NCBI RefSeq assembly: GCF_028473645.1
Contig: NZ_CP097269.1
Location: 5,541,501-5,605,500, forward strand
Origin: Acidovorax sp. GBBC 1281
GTDB taxonomy: Bacteria; Pseudomonadota; Gammaproteobacteria; Burkholderiales; Burkholderiaceae_C
Reading direction: 5' to 3'
Length of the DNA: 64,000 nt
Shown: positions 17,688 to 27,485 of the stretch, piece after piece
Numbering within the stretch: position 1 is the stretch's first letter
How the letters are laid out: the number at the start of each line of letters is the position of its first letter
Made by a program: the position numbers and the translations under genes
Notes under the pieces: generated by a model
The model's database searches: none
What the model saw: the letters and a program-made list of their open reading frames with translations, nothing else
What the model was told of the DNA's origin: nothing

Positions 17688-18734
17688 ATGAACACGCAAG
17701 ACCGCCCCGTGGTGGCCCTCACGCTCGGCGACCCCGCCGGCATCGGCCCCGAACTCATCGCCCGCCTGCTGGCCAGGCCCGAGACCGCGCAGCGGGCCAA
17801 CACCGTGCTGGTGGGCGACCCCTGGCTGTGGGAGGACGGCCAGCGCATCGCCGGCGTGCAGGTTGCGACCGATGCCGTGGGCGCGCTGGCCGATGTGCGG
17901 GGCCGTGCCGGCACCGCCCGGCCCGCCTTCCTGGCCCTGGACACGGTGGCCCCGGCCGACGTGCAGCGCAGCCGCGCCGGGGCGGCCGGGGGCCGCTCGG
18001 TGCTGCAGGTGCTGGACCGCTGCATGGATGCGGCGCTGGCCGGCGACATCGACGCCATCTGCTTTGCGCCGCTGAACAAGCAGGCCATGAAGATGGGCGG
18101 CATGCAGCACGAGGACGAGCTGCACCACTTCGCGCAGCACCTGGGCGTGACCGGCTACTTCTGCGAGTTCAACACGCTGGGCGACCTGTGGACCTCGCGC
18201 ATCTCCTCGCACGTGCCGCTCAAGGACGTGGCGAGCTACCTGAGCGTGGAGCGCATCCAGCAGGCGGCCGAGCTGATCTACCGCTCGCTGCTCGCCAGCG
18301 GCGTGGCGGCACCGAAGGTGGCCATTGCCGCCTTCAACCCGCACGGCGGCGACGGCGGCGTGTGCGGGCGCGAGGAGATCGACACCATCGCGCCCGCCGT
18401 GCAGGCGCTGCAGGCGCGCGACTGGCCCACGCCGACGCCCTTCCACGGCCCGTTTCCGGCCGACACCATCTTCCTGAAGGCGCAGGCCGGCGAGTACCAG
18501 GCCATCGTGACCATGTACCACGACCAGGGCCAGATCGCGATCAAGCTGCTGGGCTTCTCGCGCGGGGTCACGGTGCAGGGCGGCCTGCCGATCCCGATCA
18601 CCACGCCCGCGCACGGCACGGCCTACGACATCGCCGGCCAGGGCCGGGCCAGCGCCGAAGCGACCTGGCAGGCCTTCCAGATCGCCTGCCGCATGGGCAG
18701 CGCGCAGCGCGCCAAGGCGCTGGCCGCCGCCTGA
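17688..18734 (+). CDS. PdxA family dehydrogenase (PdxA2-like)
   Basis: 348 residues. Matches 4-hydroxythreonine-4-phosphate dehydrogenases: [60 protein letters not shown] and a C-terminal [13 protein letters not shown], so the metal-binding histidines are present. Its place among sugar-acid genes argues against vitamin B6 synthesis and for a PdxA2-type oxidative decarboxylation of a 4-carbon acid phosphate, or an unphosphorylated diol as in TphB. The DUF1537 kinase that usually partners PdxA2 is absent here. Confidence 0.88.
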   Translation: MNTQDRPVVALTLGDPAGIGPELIARLLARPETAQRANTVLVGDPWLWEDGQRIAGVQVATDAVGALADVRGRAGTARPAFLALDTVAPADVQRSRAGAAGGRSVLQVLDRCMDAALAGDIDAICFAPLNKQAMKMGGMQHEDELHHFAQHLGVTGYFCEFNTLGDLWTSRISSHVPLKDVASYLSVERIQQAAELIYRSLLASGVAAPKVAIAAFNPHGGDGGVCGREEIDTIAPAVQALQARDWPTPTPFHGPFPADTIFLKAQAGEYQAIVTMYHDQGQIAIKLLGFSRGVTVQGGLPIPITTPAHGTAYDIAGQGRASAEATWQAFQIACRMGSAQRAKALAAA

Positions 18735-18763
18735 CCCCCTTCCCACCATTCAGAGACACCGCC

Positions 18764-19936
18764 ATGAAAATCCAATCCGTCCGCGCCCGTGTGTTCCAGT
18801 GGAAGGGCCAAACCGTGCCGCCGCAGGGCCACTTCTGCTCCAACGCCATGGACCTGCTGTATTCGCCGGCCGAGAGCATGAGCACCTTCCGTTTCCATGC
18901 GTGGACAGTGGTCGAGATCGAGACCGACGACGGCATCGTGGGCCTCGGCAACGTGGCACTGGCGCCGAAGATCGCCAAGGCCATCATCGACGAGTACCTC
19001 GCGCCCCTGGTCATCGGGCACGACCCGTGGGACTACGAGTACCTGTGGCAGCGCATGTACCGCAGCACGCATGCGTGGGGCCGCAAGGGCGTGGCCATGG
19101 CCGCCATCTCGGCGGTGGACCTGGCGATCTGGGACATCCTGGGCAAGAGCGTGAACAAGCCCGTGTTCAAGCTGCTGGGCGGCCGCACCAAGGAGAAGAT
19201 CCCCTGCTACTACAGCAAGCTCTACCGCACCGACCTGAAGGCGATGCAGGACGAGGCGAAAACCTTCCTCGACCAGGGCTTCAAGGCCTTCAAGATGCGT
19301 TTCGGCTACGGCCCCGCGCACCTGCAGCACGGCGTGCAGGAGAACCTGAAGTCGGTCGAAGCCATCCGCGAGGTCATCGGCTACGACACCGACCTGATGC
19401 TCGAGTGCTACATGGGCTGGAACCTCGAATACGCCAAGCGCATGCTGCCCAAACTCGCGAAGTTCGAGCCGCGCTGGCTGGAGGAACCCGTGATCGCCGA
19501 CGACATCGACGGCTATGCCGAACTGAACGCGATGAACATCATCCCCATTTCGGGCGGCGAGCACGAGTTCGGCCTGTACGGCTTCAAGCAGCTGCTCGAC
19601 AAAAAAGCCGTGAGCGTCGTGCAGTACGACACCAACCGGGTGGGCGGCATCACCGCCGCGCACAAGATCAACGCGCTGTGCGAGGCGCATTCCGTGCCGG
19701 TGATTCCGCACGCGGGCCAGATGCACAACTACCACCTGACCATGAGCACGCTGGCCTCGCCCATGGCGGAGTACTTTCCCATCTTCGACGTGGAGGTGGG
19801 CAACGAGCTGTTCTGGTACCTCTTCGACGGCGAGCCCGTCGCGGAGAACGGCTTCCTGCAGCTCCAGGACGACGTGCCGGGCCTGGGCCTTTCGCTCAAG
19901 ACCGAGTACCTCGACCAGTTCGACATCGTGGAATAG
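18764..19936 (+). CDS. Enolase-superfamily sugar-acid dehydratase (mandelate racemase/muconate lactonizing group)
   Basis: 390 residues starting [15 protein letters not shown]. The barrel carries the metal ligands in order, [18 protein letters not shown] and SGGEHEFG, the K-x-R motif FKMRFGYG in place of the commoner K-x-K, and a histidine in [10 protein letters not shown]. The C-terminal [14 protein letters not shown] resembles the rhamnonate dehydratase group. Likely reaction: loss of water from an acid sugar to a 2-keto-3-deoxy acid, feeding the DapA-family enzyme next to it. The exact sugar acid cannot be read from the sequence. Sits 29 bases after the pdxA2-like gene. Confidence 0.85.
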   Translation: MKIQSVRARVFQWKGQTVPPQGHFCSNAMDLLYSPAESMSTFRFHAWTVVEIETDDGIVGLGNVALAPKIAKAIIDEYLAPLVIGHDPWDYEYLWQRMYRSTHAWGRKGVAMAAISAVDLAIWDILGKSVNKPVFKLLGGRTKEKIPCYYSKLYRTDLKAMQDEAKTFLDQGFKAFKMRFGYGPAHLQHGVQENLKSVEAIREVIGYDTDLMLECYMGWNLEYAKRMLPKLAKFEPRWLEEPVIADDIDGYAELNAMNIIPISGGEHEFGLYGFKQLLDKKAVSVVQYDTNRVGGITAAHKINALCEAHSVPVIPHAGQMHNYHLTMSTLASPMAEYFPIFDVEVGNELFWYLFDGEPVAENGFLQLQDDVPGLGLSLKTEYLDQFDIVE

Positions 19937-19952
19937 ACGCGAAGGACACGCC

Positions 19953-20882
19953 ATGCCCGGCCTCTCCAACCCCCGCTACCGCGGCATCTTCCCCGTCGCG
20001 CCCACCCCGTTCCACGAAGACGGCACGCTGGACCTGGCCAGCCAGAGGCGCTGCCTGGACTTCATGATCGACTCGGGCGTGGACGGCCTGTGCATCCTGG
20101 CCAATTTCTCCGAGCAGTTCCTGCTGTCGGACGACGAACGCGAGGTGCTGACGCGCACCGCGCTGGAACACGTCGCCGGCCGCGTGCCGGTGATCGTCAC
20201 CACCACGCACACCAGCACCGCCGTCTGCGCCGCCCGCAGTCGGCGCGCGCAGGACATGGGCGCGGCGATGGTCATGGTCATGCCGCCCTACCACGGCGCC
20301 ACCTTCCGCTTCGGCGAGGCGCCGGTGCGCGCCTTCTACCAGGGCGTGTCGGACGCCATCGGCATTCCCATCATGGTCCAGGACGCACCGGCGGCCGGCA
20401 CGCCGCTGTCGCCCGCCTTCCTGGCCGACATGGCGACGACGATCGAGCAGGTGTGCTACTTCAAGATGGAGACGGCCGGCGCCGCCACGAAGCTGCGCGA
20501 GCTGATCGCCCTGGGCGGCGAGGCCATCGAAGGCCCGTGGGACGGCGAGGAAGCCATCACCATGCTGGCCGACCTGGAGGCCGGCGCCACCGGCGCCATG
20601 ACCGGCGCGGGCTTTGCCGACGGCATCCGCCCCATCCTCCAGGCGCACCGCCAGGGCGATGCGGACGCGGCCTTCGCCCACTACCAGCGCTGGCTGCCGC
20701 TCATCAACCACGAGAACCGCCAGGCGGGCTTCCTGGCCGCCAAGGCGCTCATGAAGGAAGGCGGCGTGATCGCCTGCGAGGCGCCGCGCGCGCCCTGGCC
20801 GCCGATGCACCCCGAGGTGCGCCGCCAGCTCATCGGCATCGCGCGGCGGCTCGATCCGCTGGTGCTGCGCTGGGGGCGCTGA
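19953..20882 (+). CDS. Dihydrodipicolinate synthase/N-acetylneuraminate lyase family aldolase or dehydratase
   Basis: 309 residues with the DapA barrel: FPVAPTPFHEDGTLD, GLCILANFSEQFLLSDDER, and the Schiff-base lysine in VCYFKMETAG. The tyrosine of the usual YNxPG motif is missing; the corresponding place reads MVQDAPAAGTPLS, a variant found in sugar-acid aldolases and dehydratases of this superfamily. Probably cleaves or dehydrates the keto-deoxy acid made by the upstream dehydratase. Not the lysine-pathway enzyme. Confidence 0.87.
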   Translation: MPGLSNPRYRGIFPVAPTPFHEDGTLDLASQRRCLDFMIDSGVDGLCILANFSEQFLLSDDEREVLTRTALEHVAGRVPVIVTTTHTSTAVCAARSRRAQDMGAAMVMVMPPYHGATFRFGEAPVRAFYQGVSDAIGIPIMVQDAPAAGTPLSPAFLADMATTIEQVCYFKMETAGAATKLRELIALGGEAIEGPWDGEEAITMLADLEAGATGAMTGAGFADGIRPILQAHRQGDADAAFAHYQRWLPLINHENRQAGFLAAKALMKEGGVIACEAPRAPWPPMHPEVRRQLIGIARRLDPLVLRWGR

Positions 20883-20963
20883 AAGCGCGCAAGAAAAGCG
20901 GCGATGCGCCCGCCGCGCGACCGCCAGGGCGCCGTTCGATCCACACCAAGGGAGACCAATACC

Positions 20964-21989
20964 ATGCAACGTCGGGAGCTTCTGAAGACCGCCGGCCTTT
21001 CGCTGGCCGCATCCACCCTGGGGCCGGCCACGGTCCTCGCCCAGGCGCCGGCGGGGCGCGCGCCGCGCGAGGTGCTGCTGCTGATCGAGAAATCGAGCCA
21101 CTGCATCAGCCACTACGACATCGCCAGCGGCGAGCGGCTGCACACCATCGCCCTGCCCCCGTTCCCGCACGAATTCGTGGTGGACGCGGCGCAGCGGTAC
21201 GCCTACGTAGGCCACTACGGCGTGGAGACCTCGGGGCACCCGGGCCCGGGCGGCACCAGCGTGCTGCAGATCGACCTGGCCACGCGCACGCTGGCGCGCA
21301 CCATCGACCTGGCGCCGTTCAACCGCCTGCACGGCATCCAGATGGACCAGTCGGGCCGCCTCTATGTGCTGAGCGAGGACCGCGCGCAGCTGGCCGTGCT
21401 GGACCGGCCCGAGACCGACACCGCCGTGCGGCGCGCAGTGCCGGTGGGCGGCATCAAGAGCCACCTGTTCGCGCTCACCCGGGACGGCCAGACGGCCTAC
21501 GCGATGAACCTGCTCACGCACTCGGTGACGCAGTTCAGGCCGCACGACGCCGCGTTCACGCCCGTGGCCTGCGTGCCCGGCGACAAGCCCGAAGGCAACG
21601 TGCTCAGCGCGGACGAGCGCACGCTGTACGTCACCTGCCGCTGGAGCAACACGCTGTGCGCCATCGACACGGCCACCATGAAGGTCGTGCGCAGCGCACC
21701 CGCGCGCAACGACCCCACGCGCATCTACCGCTGCCGCGACGGCCGGCTGCTGGTGTCCCACTACGGCGACCGCAGCCTGTCCATCGTGGACCCGGCGACG
21801 CTCGCCGAGCAGGCCCACATTCCCATGGACGCGCGCCCCATCGCGGTCAGCCTGCATCCCACCCGGCCCTGGGCCTTCGTGAGCCAGGACAACGACCGGG
21901 TCGGGATCTTCCACCTGGAATCGCGCCGGTTCGAGCGCTTCATCGCCACGCAGCGCGAACCGGACGTGTCGTACATGCTGCAAGGCTGA
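20964..21989 (+). CDS. Tat-exported YVTN-type beta-propeller protein
   Basis: 341 residues. The N-terminus MQRRELLKTAGLSLAASTLG has the twin-arginine motif (RRELLK), so the folded protein is exported to the periplasm. The rest is a series of about 45-residue blades with YVTN-like strands, for example RYAYVGHYGVE, GRLYVLSEDRAQLAVLD, RTLYVTCRWSNTLCAID and GRLLVSHYGDRSLSIVD. Such propellers include lactonases and dehydrogenase-like proteins; a periplasmic sugar lactonase feeding the operon is possible but not shown. The ATG at 20964 follows AAGGGAGA; a GTG-type extension upstream has no support. Last gene of the catabolic operon. Confidence 0.8.
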   Translation: MQRRELLKTAGLSLAASTLGPATVLAQAPAGRAPREVLLLIEKSSHCISHYDIASGERLHTIALPPFPHEFVVDAAQRYAYVGHYGVETSGHPGPGGTSVLQIDLATRTLARTIDLAPFNRLHGIQMDQSGRLYVLSEDRAQLAVLDRPETDTAVRRAVPVGGIKSHLFALTRDGQTAYAMNLLTHSVTQFRPHDAAFTPVACVPGDKPEGNVLSADERTLYVTCRWSNTLCAIDTATMKVVRSAPARNDPTRIYRCRDGRLLVSHYGDRSLSIVDPATLAEQAHIPMDARPIAVSLHPTRPWAFVSQDNDRVGIFHLESRRFERFIATQREPDVSYMLQG

Positions 21990-22172
21990 GCGCGGCGGGG
22001 GTGGCGGGCGGGCTGCGGCATCTTCGCCACACCCGTGCGGGCAGGGTGTAACGCCGGGGCGGCGGTGCCGGCGGTGTGGATGGCGGCTTTTACAATGTCC
22101 TGTTGCCATTGCGCACAGAGCGTTACCAATGCGCCGCGCCTCCCCATCACGCCATTCCACCAAAGGTTCCTT

Positions 22173-23648
22173 TTGCGCCCGCCCCTCGATTCGTCCCTGC
22201 CCACCCCGGGCCCGTCTTCGGAACCGCCCCTGGTGGTGGACCTGGACGGCACGCTCATCCTGACGGACATGCTGCACGAATCGTCGCTGCAGCTGCTGCG
22301 GGACGGGCCGTGGCGCGCGCTGGCCCTGCCCGTGTGGCTGGCGCGGGGCAAGGCGGCGCTCAAGCAGGAGATCGGGCAGCGGGTGCAGATGGACGTGGCC
22401 ACGCTGCCCTACAACGTGCCTTTCGTGCAGTGGCTGCGCAACCAGCACGCGGCCGGGCGGCGCACCGTGCTGTGCACGGCCTCCGACTGCTCGGTGGCGC
22501 AGGCCATCGCCGCCCACCTGGGGTGCTTCGACCAGGTCATGGCCAGCGATGGCGCCACCAACCTCGCCGGGCGGGCCAAGGCCGCCGCGCTGGTGCAGGC
22601 CTTTGGCGAGCGCGGCTTCGACTATGCCGGCAACTCGCAGGCGGACGTGCCGGTGTGGCAGGCCGCGCGCTCGGCCATCGTGGTCAATGCCTCGGGCGCC
22701 GTCACCCGGCGGGCCGAGGCGCACGGCAACGTGGCCGAACGCTTTCCCCGCGAGCCCGCGGGCCTCAAGCCCTGGCGCAAGGCCCTGCGACTGCACCAGT
22801 GGCTCAAGAACCTGCTGCTGTTCGTGCCGCTGGTGGCGGCCCACCGCGTGGCCGACGGCGAGGCCTGGGGCCTGCTGCTGGTGGCCTTCCTGGCCTTCAG
22901 CCTGTGCGCCTCGTCGGTCTACGTGGCCAACGACCTGCTCGATCTGGAAAGCGACCGCCGGCACCCGCGCAAGCGCCTGCGGCCCTTCGCCTCGGGCGCG
23001 CTGGCTGCCTGGCAGGGCGTGGCCCTGGTGCCGGTGCTCACAGCGGCGAGCTTCGCGCTGGCCTGGCAGGTGGGCCAGGGGTTCTTCGGCTGGCTGCTGG
23101 GGTACTTCGCCATCACCTGGGCGTATTCGCTCGCGCTCAAGCGCTGGGTGCTGGTCGATTGCATCGCGCTGGCGGTGCTCTACACGCTGCGCATCGTGGC
23201 GGGCGCCTACGCCATCACGCAGCCGCTGTCGTTTTGGCTGCTGGCGTTCTCGGGCTTTCTCTTCCTGTCGCTGGCCTTCGTCAAGCGCTATGCCGAGCTG
23301 ATGGTGCAGCAGGCCGCGGGCAAGACGCAGGCGCACGGGCGCGGCTACCTCACCTCGGACGCACCCATCGTGCAGAACCTGGGCATCGCCGCCGGCTACA
23401 CGGCCGTGGTGGTGCTGGCGCTGTACCTCAACAGCGAATCGGTGCTGCTGATGTACCGCGCGCCGGAGATGATCTGGGCCGCCGTGCCGGTGATGGTGTT
23501 CTGGGTGAGCTGGATGTGGCTGCGCGCGGTGCGCGGGCAGATGCATGACGACCCGCTGGTCTTCGCCTTCAAGGACCGCGCCAGCCTGGCCGCGGGCGCG
23601 CTGTTCAGCCTGGCGATGGTCGCCGCCGCCCTGGGACTGCCGTGGTAG
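22173..23648 (+). CDS. HAD-UbiA fusion, decaprenylphosphoryl-5-phosphoribose synthase-like prenyltransferase
   Basis: About 491 residues. An N-terminal HAD phosphatase domain (VVDLDGTLILTDML, the nucleophile DxDGT motif, and CTASDCSVAQAIA) is fused to a UbiA-type membrane prenyltransferase with about eight segments. The key Asp-rich motif NDLLDLESDRRHPRKRLRP and the second acidic region around KRYAELMVQQAAGKTQAHGRGY match the DPPR synthase branch (Rv3806c), which joins decaprenyl phosphate to PRPP; the HAD domain would remove the 5-phosphate. The start is uncertain: TTG at 22173 with an AAAGG upstream gives a leader of normal size; ATG at 22095 is an alternative. First gene of the glycosylation cluster. 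Confidence 0.85.
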   Translation: MRPPLDSSLPTPGPSSEPPLVVDLDGTLILTDMLHESSLQLLRDGPWRALALPVWLARGKAALKQEIGQRVQMDVATLPYNVPFVQWLRNQHAAGRRTVLCTASDCSVAQAIAAHLGCFDQVMASDGATNLAGRAKAAALVQAFGERGFDYAGNSQADVPVWQAARSAIVVNASGAVTRRAEAHGNVAERFPREPAGLKPWRKALRLHQWLKNLLLFVPLVAAHRVADGEAWGLLLVAFLAFSLCASSVYVANDLLDLESDRRHPRKRLRPFASGALAAWQGVALVPVLTAASFALAWQVGQGFFGWLLGYFAITWAYSLALKRWVLVDCIALAVLYTLRIVAGAYAITQPLSFWLLAFSGFLFLSLAFVKRYAELMVQQAAGKTQAHGRGYLTSDAPIVQNLGIAAGYTAVVVLALYLNSESVLLMYRAPEMIWAAVPVMVFWVSWMWLRAVRGQMHDDPLVFAFKDRASLAAGALFSLAMVAAALGLPW

Positions 23649-24955
23649 CCGTGCGCTCCTGGGGCCGCCTGAGCGCCGACGACCACGATCTGCGCATCCT
23701 GGCCGAGCGCCCGCTCGCGCACCTGCCGCGCGAGCCCGGCCAGCACGGGCTGGCGTTCGGCATGGGCCGCAGCTACGGCGACGTGTGCCTGAACCCCGGC
23801 GGCGCGCTGTGGTCGCTGCGCGGGCTGGACCGCTTCATCGCCTGGGACGAAGCCACCGGCGACCTGACCTGCGAGGCCGGCATGCTGCTGCGCGACATCC
23901 AGCGCACCTTCGTGCCGCGCGGCTGGATGCTGCCCGTGACCCCGGGCACCCAGCTGGCCACCGTGGGCGGCGCCATCGCCAACGACGTGCACGGCAAGAA
24001 CCACCATGTACATGGCTCCTTCGGCGACCACGTGCAGGAACTGCGGCTGCTGCGCACCGACGGGCTGTCGATCCGCTGCGGCCCGCAGCTGCACCCCGAC
24101 TGGTTCGCAGCCACGGTGGGCGGCCTGGGCCTGACCGGCGTGGTCACCCAGGCCACGCTGCGGCTGCGGCGGGTGCCCGGCCCCTGGCTGGACACCGAAA
24201 CCCTGCCCTACGGCTCGCTGGGCGAGTTCTTCGCCCTCGCCGATGCCTCCGAGGCCGGCTGGGAGCACACCGTCTCGTGGATCGACTGCCTCTCGGGCGC
24301 CCGGGCCGGCGCCACGCGCGGCATCTTCCTGCGCGCCAATGCCGCCGCGCCCGAATCCCAGCACGGCCCCGCCCCGAAGGACCGCCAGCGCACCGTGCCG
24401 TTCGCGCCGCCCGTCTCGCTGGTCAACCGCCTGAGCCTGCGCCCCTTCAACGCGGCGTACTACCACCTGAACCGCCGTCGCGCCGGCCGCGCGCTTCAGC
24501 ACTACGAACCGTTCTCCTACCCGCTGGACAACCTGCAGGAATGGAACCGCATCTACGGCCGCCGGGGCTTCTACCAGTACCAGTGCGTGGTGCCCCGCCC
24601 GCACGGCCCCGATGCCGTGGGCGCCCTGCTGCGCGAGATCACCGCGTCGGGCCAGGGCAGCTTCCTGGGCGTGCTCAAGACGTTCGGCGACCGCGAATCG
24701 GTGGGCCTGCTGAGCTTTCCGCAGCCGGGCGTCACGCTGGCGCTCGACTTTCCCAACCTCGGCGAGCGCACGCTGCGGCTGTTCGACCGGCTCGATGCCG
24801 TCGTGGCCGAGGCCGGCGGGCGCCTTTACCCCGCCAAGGACGCGCGCATGCCGCGCGCCCTGTTCGAGGCCGGCTACCCGAAGCTCGCCCAATTCCTTCC
24901 GTACCGCGACCCGAACATCCGGTCCGCGATGTCGCGGCGCCTGATGGGCGACTGA
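23642..24955 (+). CDS. dprE1: DprE1-like decaprenylphosphoryl-beta-D-ribose oxidase
   Basis: 437 residues, FAD-binding type 4 (VAO) fold, starting at a GTG that overlaps the stop of the previous gene by seven bases. Near-identity to mycobacterial DprE1 in the active-site segments: FGMGRSYGDVCLNPGG, GGAIANDVHGKNHHVHGSFG (the histidine that in other VAO members links FAD), FLGVLKTFGDRESVGLLSF, and GGRLYPAKDAR with the catalytic lysine. At the place of the DprE1 active-site cysteine (Cys387, within ICVDFP) this protein has LALDFP, an alanine. It would oxidise the C2 hydroxyl of lipid-linked ribose to the keto form. Confidence 0.9.
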   Translation: MVAVRSWGRLSADDHDLRILAERPLAHLPREPGQHGLAFGMGRSYGDVCLNPGGALWSLRGLDRFIAWDEATGDLTCEAGMLLRDIQRTFVPRGWMLPVTPGTQLATVGGAIANDVHGKNHHVHGSFGDHVQELRLLRTDGLSIRCGPQLHPDWFAATVGGLGLTGVVTQATLRLRRVPGPWLDTETLPYGSLGEFFALADASEAGWEHTVSWIDCLSGARAGATRGIFLRANAAAPESQHGPAPKDRQRTVPFAPPVSLVNRLSLRPFNAAYYHLNRRRAGRALQHYEPFSYPLDNLQEWNRIYGRRGFYQYQCVVPRPHGPDAVGALLREITASGQGSFLGVLKTFGDRESVGLLSFPQPGVTLALDFPNLGERTLRLFDRLDAVVAEAGGRLYPAKDARMPRALFEAGYPKLAQFLPYRDPNIRSAMSRRLMGD

Positions 24956-24998
24956 CCTGCGGCTTTTTCTCCAAGACAAGAACGAACTCACCGCCAAC

Positions 24999-25772
24999 AT
25001 GCAGAACAACAACGCCAGCAACGCACCGCAGACCCTCGTGATCGTCGGCGCCACCTCGCTGATCGCGCAGCACTGCGCGCGCCAATGGCTGCAGGCCGGC
25101 GGCATCGGCCGCGTGGTGCTCGTGGGGCGCGACGCGGCCCGCCTGCAGGGCGTGGCCGACGACCTGCAGGTGCGCCAGCCCCAGGCCCGCATCGACGTGA
25201 TGGCCGGCGACGTGACGCAGGCGGCCTCCATCGCCGCGCTGGTGCAGCACCTGGTGGCGCAGGGCGTGCCGGACACCGTGCTCATCGCCCACGGCAGCCT
25301 GCCCGACCAGGCCCGGTGCCAGGGCGATCTGGCCAGCGCCGAGCAGGCCATGGCCGTCAACGGCCTGTCACCCGCGCTGTGCGCAGAGGCGTTCGCCGGA
25401 GCGATGCAGGTGGCGGGGCGGGGCACGATCGGCATCATCGGTTCGGTGGCCGGCGACCGCGGCCGCAAATCCAACTACGTGTACGGCGCCGCCAAGGGCC
25501 TGGTGGAGCGCTACGCCGAAGGCCTGCAGCACCGCCTGGCGGGCTCGGGCGTGAAGGTGGTGCTCATCAAGCCGGGCCCCACCGACACGCCGATGACGGC
25601 GCACCTCAAGGCGCGCGGCGCCAAGCTCGCCAGCGTGGAGCAGGTGGCCCAGGCGGTGGTGCGCGGCATGGCCCGCGGCACGCCCGTGGTCTATGCCCCG
25701 GCGAAATGGGCGCTCATCATGGCCGTGATCCGCAACCTGCCGCGCGCGGTCTTCCACAAGATGGACATCTGA
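24999..25772 (+). CDS. dprE2: DprE2-like decaprenylphosphoryl-2-keto-ribose reductase (SDR)
   Basis: 257 residues of short-chain dehydrogenase type. Cofactor loop IVGATSLIAQHCAR, catalytic motif YVYGAAKG with Ser in IIGSVAGDRGRKSN, and KPGPTDTPMTAHLK after it, as in DprE2. Placed directly after dprE1 (43-base gap), it would reduce the 2-keto intermediate to lipid-linked D-arabinofuranose. A general SDR role cannot be excluded, but the pairing is diagnostic. Confidence 0.88.
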   Translation: MQNNNASNAPQTLVIVGATSLIAQHCARQWLQAGGIGRVVLVGRDAARLQGVADDLQVRQPQARIDVMAGDVTQAASIAALVQHLVAQGVPDTVLIAHGSLPDQARCQGDLASAEQAMAVNGLSPALCAEAFAGAMQVAGRGTIGIIGSVAGDRGRKSNYVYGAAKGLVERYAEGLQHRLAGSGVKVVLIKPGPTDTPMTAHLKARGAKLASVEQVAQAVVRGMARGTPVVYAPAKWALIMAVIRNLPRAVFHKMDI

Positions 25773-25775
25773 CCC

Positions 25776-27485
25776 ATGCCATGGACCCATGAACGCCGCC
25801 GCCTCTGGGCGGCGGTGGCCCTTGCGGGCTATGCCACGCTCTTTGCCCTGGTGACGGCCGTGGCGGCTTGGCGCACCTTCACGTCCGTGCCGATCTGGGA
25901 CATGTGGGGCGCACTGGAGTTCTATGCCGACGTGCGCGATGGCGCCGGCTGGCAGGCGTGGTGGCGGCTCTTCAACGAGCACCGCATCGTGCTGTCCAAG
26001 GCCTTGTTCTGGATGGAATACCGCTGGTTCGGCGGCACCCAGGCCTTCCTGATCGCGGTCAACTACCTGCTGGTGGCGGGCAGCATCGCCACCTTCTGGG
26101 CCTTCCTGAAGGCGCGCCTGGGGCCGATGACCCGCACGGCGTCGGTGGCGGCCCTAGCGCTGCTGTCCGTCTGGCTGCTGTCGTGGGTGCAGCAGGAAAA
26201 CCTCACCTGGGCGTTCCAGAGCCAGTTCTTCCTGGCCCAGTGGCTGCCGCTGGCCGGGCTGTACTGCCTGTACCGCGCCACGCAGGCGCCGCAGGACGTG
26301 GGCTGGTTCGCCGGCGGCTGCGCCCTGGGCGTGCTGAGCATCGGCACCATGGCCAACGGCATCATGGCGCTGCCCATGATGGCGCTCTACGCCGCCGTGG
26401 CGCGCATGGGCTGGCGCCGCGTGGCGCTGCTGGCGCTGCTGGGCGCCGTGGGCATCGGCGTGTACATGGCGGACTTCGCCGCGCCGACGCCCCGCCCCGG
26501 CCTGCTGGCCATGCTGCAGAGCCGGCCGCTGGGCCTGCTGCAGTACACGCTGCAATACCTGGGCAGCCCGTTCCAGCACCTGGCGCGCAAGATGGAGACG
26601 ATGTGGATCAGCCAGGCCTTCGGCGTGCTGTTCACCGTGCTGGCGCTGGCTCGCCTGGTGCCCGCGCTGCGCGCCCCGCGCACGCACACGCTGGAGCTGT
26701 CGCTGCTCACCTTCGTGGCCTTCGTGGCGGGCATCGCCTTCGCCACCGCCAGCGGCCGGCTGCAGTTCAGCATGGAGGGCTCGCTGGCCAGCCGGTACAC
26801 CACGCCCACGATGATGGCCTGGGCCGCCCTGGGGGTGCTGTACGCCCCGCGTGTGCTGGCCCTGCGCGGCCTCGCGCGCGCCGGCGCCGCCGTGCTGCTG
26901 GTGGTCGTGCTGGTGCAGATGCTGTCGGTGCAGCTGCGCGAGACCCGGCGCAGCGATGTCGCGCACCTGCGCATGACCGGCGCGCTGGCGCTGGCGATGG
27001 GCGTGCACGACGAGCGGCGCATCGGCATGCTGATCTGGGACCGGGCCCTGGGCGAGCGCATCGTCGCCAAGGCCCGCCAGCACGGCCACTCGATCTTCGG
27101 CCGGCCGCCGCTCGCCGACGCCGCCACGGCCCTGGGCTCGCACACGGACGTGCCGCCCGCCCGTTGCACGGCCTTCGTGGACTGGGTGCAGCGCGTGCCC
27201 GGCGACCCGCGCTTCGTCTCGGTGAGCGGCGCGCTGCTGCCCTCCGAAGGCGACGCGCCGCCGCCATCGATGCGCCTCGTCGCGCCCGATGGCACCGTGG
27301 TGGGCCTGGGCGTTCCCCACCGCTGGCGCAAGCTGGGCGCGCCCGGCGGCCCCCATGCGCCCGCACGCTACCTGACCTTCACCGCCTACCTGCAGGCCGC
27401 GCCCGAGGCGCTGCCCACCGCCGTGACCCTGACCGCACCCGGCACCGACTGCTCGGTGGCCCTGCAGATACCGGCGCCGCAATGA
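25776..27485 (+). CDS. Polytopic GT-C-like membrane protein, candidate arabinosyltransferase
   Basis: 569 residues. About nine to ten hydrophobic segments occupy residues 10-400, followed by a soluble domain of about 170 residues at the C-terminus that lies probably outside the cytoplasm. The first large loop has [18 protein letters not shown] and [24 protein letters not shown]; an acidic residue in loop 1 plus NEHR is typical of lipid-phosphate-sugar-using glycosyltransferases. Position right after dprE2 (3-base gap) suggests it moves the arabinofuranose from the lipid to an acceptor. Family not recognised with certainty; the acceptor is unknown. Confidence 0.65.
   Translation: MPWTHERRRLWAAVALAGYATLFALVTAVAAWRTFTSVPIWDMWGALEFYADVRDGAGWQAWWRLFNEHRIVLSKALFWMEYRWFGGTQAFLIAVNYLLVAGSIATFWAFLKARLGPMTRTASVAALALLSVWLLSWVQQENLTWAFQSQFFLAQWLPLAGLYCLYRATQAPQDVGWFAGGCALGVLSIGTMANGIMALPMMALYAAVARMGWRRVALLALLGAVGIGVYMADFAAPTPRPGLLAMLQSRPLGLLQYTLQYLGSPFQHLARKMETMWISQAFGVLFTVLALARLVPALRAPRTHTLELSLLTFVAFVAGIAFATASGRLQFSMEGSLASRYTTPTMMAWAALGVLYAPRVLALRGLARAGAAVLLVVVLVQMLSVQLRETRRSDVAHLRMTGALALAMGVHDERRIGMLIWDRALGERIVAKARQHGHSIFGRPPLADAATALGSHTDVPPARCTAFVDWVQRVPGDPRFVSVSGALLPSEGDAPPPSMRLVAPDGTVVGLGVPHRWRKLGAPGGPHAPARYLTFTAYLQAAPEALPTAVTLTAPGTDCSVALQIPAPQ

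Noticed and set aside
22035..22172. Longer N-terminus for the HAD-UbiA protein (ATG 22035 or 22095)
   Set aside because: The extra residues are unlike the family; the TTG at 22173 with AAAGG upstream gives a leader of normal size, although the ATG at 22095 cannot be excluded.
19896..23546. A minus-strand frame of 1216 residues opposite the sugar-acid and UbiA genes
   Set aside because: It lies wholly opposite well-supported genes, is low-complexity His/Arg/Ala-rich and matches no family; it reflects the high GC content.
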